Below are positions 6,482-11,569 of a stretch of DNA of 11,569 nt, piece by piece. The notes below the pieces were generated by a model. It saw only the letters and a program-made list of their open reading frames with translations. It had not been told where the DNA came from and made no database searches. A program made the translations under genes and the position numbers. Numbering within the stretch: the stretch's first letter is position 1; each line of letters begins with the position of its first letter. Location of the stretch: assembly GCA_002435875.1 (NCBI GenBank), contig DIVN01000070.1, positions 29,578 to 41,146 on the forward strand. The letters run 5' to 3'. Source of the stretch: Anaerolineales bacterium UBA6131 (GTDB lineage Bacteria > Chloroflexota > Anaerolineae > UBA2200).

Positions 6482-7906
6482 ATGACCAAAGCGGAGCAGC
6501 TCCTCACCATAAAGGAAAACGTCGATCTTGCGGATCAGGACTGGTTCCGGCACTATACCTTCAACGTTCCCGCCGATGCCACGCGCCTGACCGCTACGTT
6601 GGACTTTGTGCGCGAAGACCGGCTGTTCCTGCACTTGCAGTTGTTCGATGCTCAAGGTCAGTTCCGTGGACGAGGCTTTAGCTACAACGGCAAAGGCCAG
6701 ATCCACATCGAACTGCCCGTATGGCTTCAGGGAGGCCCCCCCAGGGGCCTCCCTGGTCCGCTTTGGCCAGGTGAGTGGATTGCTGAGGTAGAGATTCGGA
6801 CTGTGGACAAACCTGCGCCGTACCACTTGCAGGTTGTGGCAGAGCTGGACTCCGAGCCAGTGGCCGACGTGACTGAGCGCGATGTCACCACTGCGGCCCG
6901 GCACTCTTCACGCACGGGCTGGGTGCGCGGCGATCTGCATGCCCACACGAATGAGAGCGATGGCACACTGTCGGTCGCCGCCGCAGTCGCCATCGCGCGT
7001 GAAAGGGGCCTCGATTTCCTGGCCCTCTCTGAACACAACACCAACAGCGGTTGGCGGCACTATCCACAGCTTGAGGACGAGAACTTTGTTCTGCTTCACG
7101 CCGAGGAGATGACCACTGGGTACGGCCATGGCGTCGCCGTTGGCCTGAAGGAATGGTTGGACTGGCGAGTCGGCCGTATCGGCGATGACACCGTCCGTGG
7201 CGTGAACGACGTAATGCGCCACGCGAGAGAACAGGGGGCCATCTTCTTCCCGGCTCACCCCTTCATACCCAACTTTGACTGGCGCTTCATGGATACGGAT
7301 TGGTCGCTGGTCACAGCGCTGGAAGTCTGGGGCAGTGCTTCGTTCTCTGGGAGTCCTGGCCCAACACTGCGTGCGCTGGGATTCTGGGATGTGTTGCTCG
7401 GCAAGGGATACCGTATCTGGGCTGTAGGTGGCAGTGATGCTCACCGGCTGGATCATCCCTGGCAGACCGTTGGCATCCCCTTTACCTATGTGCACGTCGA
7501 CAGCTTCGATGAGCAGGGCATTGTGGAGGGCATCCGGCAAGGGCGTATCTATGTCACGCTGGGGCCCGAGATGGAATTCACGGCTGGCGATGCCAGCACG
7601 CCTGAGCGCAAGGTGATGATGGGGCAGGAACTGACTGTGGCCGACAAGGTTGCCCTGTCACTGCAAGTGCGCAAGTTCCATGGACCGCTGCGTGTGGTGC
7701 TCTTCCGCGATGGTCAGGTGCAACAACGTATCAACCAGCCGGAGCGGCCAGACGGCCAGTATGACTTGCAGTATGAGTATGCGGTCGACCGGCCATGCTA
7801 CTATCGGGTGGAGATCCATCGCGACCCAGGGCGAGACGGCAACGAAGACGCCAGCACCCTGCTGGCCTTCAGCAACCCGATCTTTGTCGGCCCCAAACGC
7901 GACTAG
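6482..7906 (+). CDS. PHP-domain metallohydrolase (CehA/McbA type)
   Basis: Predicted cytoplasmic metal-dependent hydrolase; PHP enzymes of this type use two or three metal ions to cut phosphoesters, amides or carbamates. No signal peptide or membrane segment is present. An N-terminal beta-rich domain (about 1-120) includes the PGPLWPGEW turn seen in CehA/McbA relatives. The PHP domain begins near 146 with GDLHAHTNESDG (ligands Asp151, His153, His155), then LSEHN with Glu185 and His186, an acidic pair Glu208/Glu209, GYGH with His216, PAHPF with His259, EVWG with Glu281, and GGSDAH with Asp319 and His321. All expected metal-ligand motifs are therefore visible. A C-terminal beta-rich region follows (about 380-470). 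Length is 474. The start codon lies 4 bases after the binding-protein stop with no good Shine-Dalgarno, which suggests translational coupling. The gene contains a perfect 12-bp hairpin at 6728-6755. Its place in an importer operon suggests it acts on the imported solute. The true substrate is unknown; carbaryl hydrolysis as in CehA should not be assumed. Confidence 0.85.
   Translation: MTKAEQLLTIKENVDLADQDWFRHYTFNVPADATRLTATLDFVREDRLFLHLQLFDAQGQFRGRGFSYNGKGQIHIELPVWLQGGPPRGLPGPLWPGEWIAEVEIRTVDKPAPYHLQVVAELDSEPVADVTERDVTTAARHSSRTGWVRGDLHAHTNESDGTLSVAAAVAIARERGLDFLALSEHNTNSGWRHYPQLEDENFVLLHAEEMTTGYGHGVAVGLKEWLDWRVGRIGDDTVRGVNDVMRHAREQGAIFFPAHPFIPNFDWRFMDTDWSLVTALEVWGSASFSGSPGPTLRALGFWDVLLGKGYRIWAVGGSDAHRLDHPWQTVGIPFTYVHVDSFDEQGIVEGIRQGRIYVTLGPEMEFTAGDASTPERKVMMGQELTVADKVALSLQVRKFHGPLRVVLFRDGQVQQRINQPERPDGQYDLQYEYAVDRPCYYRVEIHRDPGRDGNEDASTLLAFSNPIFVGPKRD
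6728..6755. repeat. perfect 12-bp inverted repeat inside the PHP gene
   Basis: CAGGGAGGCCCC at 6728-6739 and GGGGCCTCCCTG at 6744-6755 are exact reverse complements separated by CCCA. The repeat lies in codons 83-92, which encode the Gly/Pro-rich turn QGGPPRGLPG. No T-run follows on the + strand (TCCGCTTTGG is seen). It should form a very stable hairpin in the mRNA; function is unknown. Confidence 0.85.
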
Positions 7907-7974
7907 CTCCTAGCAGGCGTGAACTCAAGCATGCCGTAGGTTAGGCGCGGTGACAACCGGAGATGCTCTATCAT

Positions 7975-8010
7975 GCCTTGCTGGTGTTCTGGCAAGGCTT
8001 TCGTTTTGTT
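7975..8010 (+). terminator. intrinsic terminator of the transporter operon
   Basis: GCCTTGC at 7975-7981 and GCAAGGC at 7992-7998 form a perfect 7-bp stem with a 10-base loop, followed on the + strand by TTTCGTTTTGTT. It begins 69 bases after the hydrolase stop and ends 3 bases before the stop codon of the convergent alcohol dehydrogenase gene. On the - strand no T-run follows the stem, so it looks directional for the operon. Confidence 0.85.
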
Positions 8011-8012
8011 CG

Positions 8013-9290
8013 TCAGACGTTGGGAACGTTGCGTATCTGACTCAGATCACCGGTTCGCGCCGCTTCAAGCACCCGTCCCATGTAGTCGTCCACCATTTCC
8101 GCAGTGAGAGGTACGGGCATGTTCTCCAGTTTCATCCTGAGCTGCGGGTCTTTGGCAGCAACCAAGGCGCGTCCGATATGCTCAGCGGTGAATCCTGGCA
8201 CCTCGCTCAGCGTGGTGGGGAAGCCGACGCGTTGGCTCAGCTCCATCATCGCCTCGGCAACGGCGACCCCCAGTTCTCGGCCTCGCAGACGCTCCACTGT
8301 AGCGTCGGTCAGCCCCGCTTCCTTTAGTGCCTGTCCAACAACAAGGAGGGGCTGCTCGATTGCGGGGGCGAAGAACACGACGTAGTAAGGATTCATGATC
8401 GCGCACGCACGGCCATGGCTGAGGATATCGACGAGCGAAAAGCTCGTGAGATGTCCGCCATTGGTTCCGCCCAACATGATGGCATAGCCACCAAGGTCAG
8501 TTGCCAGCCCCAGGGCCGTCCTGGCCTTAAGATCCTGCGGCTCATGCACAGCCTGCTCAAGGTATCCCGCTACCAGGCGGATCGTCTCGGCCGCTACATC
8601 AACCATCCTGCCATAGTACGGCTTGCCGATTGCCCCAATCAGCACTTCAAGGCTGTGCGACACCCCGTCGAGTGCCCCGTCAGCCGTGAATGCTGGCCCC
8701 ATCGATTGTGTGATACCATAGTCAAAGACGGCACGTGCGGGCACGATGGCATCATCCACGATGAGCTTCTTCTGGCCAGCATGGAGGTCTGTGATGTTCG
8801 AGTACTTGGTGAGATGCGCCGCCGAGCTTGCCGCCGTCTGTATGGCCACCATGGGGAGCAGCCGTCGACCTGTCTGCTGCGCCCTCTCCGTTACCTTGCC
8901 AGTTCCAAAGTAGTCATCGATGCTTCCTCCCAGGGTATGCAGGACCTCGGCTGCCTTGGCTGCATCGAGCGTGCTGCCCCCACCCAGGGCCACGATCACC
9001 GTAGGTGCTAGGTTGGCGATCTCTGAGAAGATGCGCAGCAAGTCCTCGCGAGGGGCGTTCGGCGCAGCCCCTCGTACTGTGCCCAATACGTCGACACCCG
9101 CGGCACGCAACGATTCCAGGGCACGAGCAATCCAGGACTGGTGCCCATCATAGGTGCTGTGCACCAATGCAGCCCGCTGGCCTTCCAAGGCGGTTGTCGC
9201 CCCGATGAGGTCAAAGACGTCAAGGCCGAATTGATAGCGGTCTCCTTTGAACTCCCGCAATAGATGCTCGGCTTTCGCAAAAGAGGTCAT
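8013..9290 (-). CDS. iron-containing alcohol dehydrogenase family protein
   Basis: NAD(P)-dependent oxidoreductase of the group III (Fe-ADH, FucO/DhaT-like) superfamily, which interconverts alcohols and aldehydes or ketones in the cytoplasm. The N-terminal Rossmann-like half has ALGGGSTLDAAKA at 101-113 for dinucleotide binding. The C-terminal helical half carries the metal site: DGVSH gives Asp208 and His212, GGH gives His280 and LSHG gives His292. The classic family signature spaces the last two histidines 14 residues apart with another His four residues after the first; here the spacing is 12 and that position is Phe284, so this is a divergent subfamily and the substrate or even the metal may differ. 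Length (425) is slightly above the common 380-400. The ATG at 9288-9290 is preceded by AGGAGAAAG, a good Shine-Dalgarno. The gene is convergent with the transporter operon. A single-gene unit is likely, as 242 bases separate it from the upstream lipoprotein gene. Confidence 0.88.
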   Translation of the reverse strand: MTSFAKAEHLLREFKGDRYQFGLDVFDLIGATTALEGQRAALVHSTYDGHQSWIARALESLRAAGVDVLGTVRGAAPNAPREDLLRIFSEIANLAPTVIVALGGGSTLDAAKAAEVLHTLGGSIDDYFGTGKVTERAQQTGRRLLPMVAIQTAASSAAHLTKYSNITDLHAGQKKLIVDDAIVPARAVFDYGITQSMGPAFTADGALDGVSHSLEVLIGAIGKPYYGRMVDVAAETIRLVAGYLEQAVHEPQDLKARTALGLATDLGGYAIMLGGTNGGHLTSFSLVDILSHGRACAIMNPYYVVFFAPAIEQPLLVVGQALKEAGLTDATVERLRGRELGVAVAEAMMELSQRVGFPTTLSEVPGFTAEHIGRALVAAKDPQLRMKLENMPVPLTAEMVDDYMGRVLEAARTGDLSQIRNVPNV

Positions 9291-9532
9291 GGCTTTCTCC
9301 TATTCCACTGCGCCCAGGCAGCGACCAAGGGGAGAATTCTCTCCCGAAAAGTCGGGTTTCTTTGTGCCTATATCCTATCGTACGCACCAGAGCGGCCTAA
9401 GTAGCACGATTCACACGCGATCGCGGCTAAGTCGTCTGCACGGCATGCCTGAAAAGCCAGATTACTTCAGCGCAGTTACCAGAATCTGCGGAGAACACGC
9501 TGCGCTCATCAAGGCGTAGAGAGGGAGGGGTG
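9291..9532. other. intergenic region between dehydrogenase and repeat lipoprotein genes
   Basis: 242 bases holding the likely control region of the - strand dehydrogenase. Besides the palindromes at 9329-9356 it has an exact 10-bp palindrome CGCGATCGCG at 9416-9425 and a weak -10-like TAGGAT on the - strand at 9372-9377 with no good -35 box. No clear terminator for the upstream lipoprotein gene is visible; only a 5-bp CTGAA/TTCAG inverted repeat at 9449-9470 was found. Confidence 0.45.
9329..9356. promoter_or_regulatory. adjacent palindromes upstream of the alcohol dehydrogenase, operator-like
   Basis: Two inverted repeats lie back to back 39-66 bases before the dehydrogenase start. GAGAATTCTC at 9332-9341 is a perfect 10-bp palindrome, extended by GG/CC after one mismatch. 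CCCGA-AAAG-TCGGG at 9343-9356 is a perfect 5-bp hairpin followed on the + strand by TTTCTTTG. No + strand gene ends here, so a terminator role is doubtful; as double-stranded DNA they look like regulator sites in the leader of the dehydrogenase gene. Confidence 0.4.
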
Positions 9533-11332
9533 CTAATCCAGCAGCTCGATCTCTGTAACCAGGATTTGCCGGTTCTCCACATCAGGCACTCCGACGGAAA
9601 GCTCTCCCCATACGCGTACCTTCACGGCCGTGCCAAGCAAACTCCCCAGGCGCAGCTCGAGCTTGGCATCCGTCGAGGCGATGCCATACAACTGACCATC
9701 TTCCCTCTCGAAGCAATCGTCGTACTGTCCCCCGGGTGGAAGTGCCTTCAGAATGCCCGTCCAGCCTTCTACCGCCTCGGTAATAGGCTCCAACTCATAG
9801 CGTTCCAGGCGAACTTGAGGCATGCCTGATGCTGGGGTACTGGTTTCCAGATGGCCCCAGATACGGATGCGCGAACCGGTTGTCCCGAGCGCCAGGATGC
9901 CCCTCTTCAGGTCGTCCTCCAAGGCATCAATGGCAAACTGCTGGCCGTCGCTACGTTCGAAACGGTGGCCACTCTCCTGGCCCGCGGTGCGCGGAACGAT
10001 CTTGCCGGTCCATCCGTCGACAGCCAGGGAGGTCGGCTGTCCAGGGATACCCACCACTTCGATCGCTATGACCTCGATCTGCATGTCGTTTATGTCAGGC
10101 ATGCCATAGGACAGCTGGCCCCATACGCCAATGGTTGTCCCACTGTCCCGCATGCTCTGCAGCTGTGCAGCGAGCGCTGGCTCGGAGCTGGCAATGCCGT
10201 AGCGTACTGGAATGTCACCGGCGAGCAAGAAATGGTCATCAAACGGTGACGCCTCGGGATTGCTGACGACCGTGCCCTGCCAACGATCTACAGGATCGGG
10301 CTCAGGGACACTGGTACCACTGCCCTTTTGCCATGCTCGCACAGCACGCACAAAACAGCCTTCGGGAGCGGCGTCATCGCAGACCAGAGTGCCCCAGACA
10401 TGCACGCCCCCGATGCTACCCTTGAATGAGTCAATGAGGTCCGCAACCGCAGTGTCTGCCGCTTTCAAGCCGATCTGCACACCATCTTCACCATCTGGCA
10501 CAAAGCCGTCTTGCAGGGGATCATCTCCGCGCCCATCCACAACACGACCGTACCATCCGATGGCTGGACGGCCATCCGTTGTGGTCGTCTCCTTTGTGAG
10601 AGCACCCTTGGAATCAAGCTCCCCCTGCCATCTGTACCCTGTCTCACCGTTAGCGACCACGACCGAATACCGGATGGACTCAGGAGCAACCACTGGATAG
10701 GAGATCTGAACTTGCCACGGGCCGGAACGGTACTCATACGTTTCGGAACCCAGCATGCCCTGCGGCGTCGTGCGCGCGCGAGTCCACGTCAGATCTGCCT
10801 CTGGCGCAGAAGCACCAGAGTGCGCACGCAGGTGCGCCAGCGCTGCATCGAGGACGCTCTGGATGGCATCGTGTAACTCGGGTTCTCCCTCAATGACTCG
10901 GCCGTTTCCGTCTACTTGGCCCTGCCACTGAAAGGGTGCGTTTAAACTCACCAGTACGGCATTGTACACCACAGACGCGGGGTCGGTCACTGGATACGAG
11001 ATCGTGAGTACCCAGCCCTCGGTGCTGTAGCGATAGGTCTCAGAGCCGATCAATCCAGGTGGGGTGGCCCGCTCCTCAAGCCACACTAGGCTGGCCGGTG
11101 GGGCGTCAACCGGGAACCGATCCCGCACATAGGCGAGCACTGACTCGCGTACGGTCAACAGCCCTGTGGATGCGGTGGGCGCGGGCAGATCTGGGGACAA
11201 AGGCGTTGGTTCCGCAAGCGTGGGGACCACATCGAGCGTCTCGGTAGGTTGTGGAGATGCCTGGTCACAGGTGCATAGCGAGGCAACGGCCAGGGAAAGG
11301 ATCAACCATAATACGGCACCTTTTCGCAACAT
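9533..11332 (-). CDS. exported lipoprotein with 2 + 4 repeated domains, function unknown
   Basis: I do not recognise a named family. The N-terminus (MLRK, then a hydrophobic stretch to about 20) is a secretion signal; LCTC with Cys22 is a weak lipobox, followed by a Pro/Thr-rich linker to about 57, as in the binding lipoprotein of this window. Two copies of an A repeat follow at about 58-147 and 152-248, with matching blocks LIGSETYRY at 94-102 and MLGSETYEY at 193-201 and WQG at 136 and 235 (period 99). Four copies of a B repeat follow at about 259-334, 350-427, 440-515 and 523-599. Each opens with WxG, often has a D-F pair and YGI or FAI in the middle, and ends in a (V/I)WG strand; the two Trp are 51-53 residues apart in every copy. 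B repeats look like small beta-barrel (OB-like) units. Cys318 and Cys326 in B1 could form a disulfide. ATG 11332 is chosen over GTG 11344. No catalytic motif is seen; a cell-surface binding or structural role is a guess. Confidence 0.85.
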   Translation of the reverse strand: MLRKGAVLWLILSLAVASLCTCDQASPQPTETLDVVPTLAEPTPLSPDLPAPTASTGLLTVRESVLAYVRDRFPVDAPPASLVWLEERATPPGLIGSETYRYSTEGWVLTISYPVTDPASVVYNAVLVSLNAPFQWQGQVDGNGRVIEGEPELHDAIQSVLDAALAHLRAHSGASAPEADLTWTRARTTPQGMLGSETYEYRSGPWQVQISYPVVAPESIRYSVVVANGETGYRWQGELDSKGALTKETTTTDGRPAIGWYGRVVDGRGDDPLQDGFVPDGEDGVQIGLKAADTAVADLIDSFKGSIGGVHVWGTLVCDDAAPEGCFVRAVRAWQKGSGTSVPEPDPVDRWQGTVVSNPEASPFDDHFLLAGDIPVRYGIASSEPALAAQLQSMRDSGTTIGVWGQLSYGMPDINDMQIEVIAIEVVGIPGQPTSLAVDGWTGKIVPRTAGQESGHRFERSDGQQFAIDALEDDLKRGILALGTTGSRIRIWGHLETSTPASGMPQVRLERYELEPITEAVEGWTGILKALPPGGQYDDCFEREDGQLYGIASTDAKLELRLGSLLGTAVKVRVWGELSVGVPDVENRQILVTEIELLD

Positions 11333-11461
11333 CGCTTCTAACACCTCAACTGGGCAGCGTACTCATGCAGCGCAACACGTTCTGTTGGTGAGCAGAATTG
11401 CAGCTGTGCGGCAACTGCGACGCACGCTGTGTGCCAGATCTGAGCTTGATGGTCATGATGG

Positions 11462-11490
11462 AGTATATGTGGACACTGGCCCCATAGCAA
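11462..11490 (-). promoter_or_regulatory. sigma-70-type promoter of the repeat lipoprotein gene
   Basis: On the - strand TTGCTA (complement of 11485-11490, 4 of 6 to the -35 consensus) is followed after 17 bases by TATACT (complement of 11462-11467, 5 of 6 to the -10 consensus). Expected start is near 11455, giving a leader of about 120 nt before ATG 11332. Confidence 0.5.
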
Positions 11491-11539
11491 GGCCCGCTGT
11501 GACGGAGGGCTCGGACAAGAACGGTGGATGAACTTGGCA

Positions 11540-11569
11540 CGGGGCTGGGACTATTCATCACCAGCCCCG
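11540..11569. repeat. perfect 9-bp inverted repeat at the window edge
   Basis: CGGGGCTGG at 11540-11548 and CCAGCCCCG at 11561-11569 are exact reverse complements around a 12-base loop; the stem may continue beyond the window. On the - strand no T-run follows the stem; what follows on the + strand is outside the window. It could be the terminator of a gene to the right or a REP-like element. Confidence 0.55.

Noticed and set aside
8415..9011. 198-codon + strand open frame opposite the alcohol dehydrogenase
   Set aside because: No recognisable features; the - strand carries conserved nucleotide and metal-binding motifs over the same bases.
9343..9365. CCCGA/TCGGG hairpin plus TTTCTTTG as a + strand terminator
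   Set aside because: The stem is only 5 bp and no + strand gene ends nearby; it is kept only as part of an operator-like cluster.
11330..11344. GTG 11344 as start of the repeat lipoprotein
   Set aside because: The ATG four codons later gives a standard MLRK signal-peptide start; the GTG would add MLEA before it with no better ribosome site.
11346..11561. 71-codon - strand open frame upstream of the repeat lipoprotein
   Set aside because: It overlaps the promoter candidate at 11462-11490, has no signal or domain and no good ribosome site.
1..11569. CRISPR array, tRNA, rRNA, insertion sequence or prophage
   Set aside because: No regularly spaced repeats, no cloverleaf-like segment, no transposase, integrase or phage protein was seen on either strand.

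Overview
The window looks like chromosomal DNA of a moderately GC-rich bacterium. I favour a member of the Chloroflexota (Anaerolineae/Caldilineae type). The reasons are two exported lipoproteins with long Pro/Thr/Ala linkers just after the signal peptide, an ABC sugar-type importer operon without its own ATPase, and a large lipoprotein built from repeated small domains. This assignment is inference from style; the window holds no rRNA, tRNA or marker gene. I see no mobile element, CRISPR array, RNA gene or phage gene.

Layout. (1) 1-2682, + strand: a polytopic O-antigen ligase/polymerase-like protein (Wzy_C family), possibly starting outside the window, followed closely by a MalY/PatB-type PLP-dependent C-S lyase. 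A stem-loop follows that may end this transcript. (2) 2597-3171: a 575-base gene-free stretch with several stem-loops, a near-consensus sigma-70 promoter (TTGACA, 17 bp, TATAAA) and a roughly 150-nt structured leader. (3) 3172-7906, + strand: an operon of two ABC importer permeases, a lipoprotein substrate-binding protein and a PHP-domain metallohydrolase of the CehA/McbA type. It ends at a clear intrinsic terminator at 7975-8010. (4) 8013-9290, - strand: an iron-containing alcohol dehydrogenase, convergent with the operon. (5) 9533-11332, - strand: a lipoprotein of about 600 residues with two copies of one repeat and four copies of another, with its own plausible promoter at 11462-11490. The window ends in a perfect 9-bp inverted repeat.

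How the genes fit together. The best-supported functional unit is region 3. The binding lipoprotein captures a solute outside the membrane, the two permeases import it (the ATPase must be encoded elsewhere and is probably shared), and the hydrolase, which has no signal peptide and starts 4 bases after the binding-protein stop, is placed to act on the imported compound in the cytoplasm. The binding protein and permeases resemble the UgpB/UgpA/UgpE (glycerol-3-phosphate and oligosaccharide) class, and PHP enzymes often cut phosphoesters, so a phosphorylated or otherwise esterified substrate is a reasonable but unproved idea. The alcohol dehydrogenase and the repeat lipoprotein are on the other strand and separately promoted; no functional link to the operon can be shown from sequence alone.
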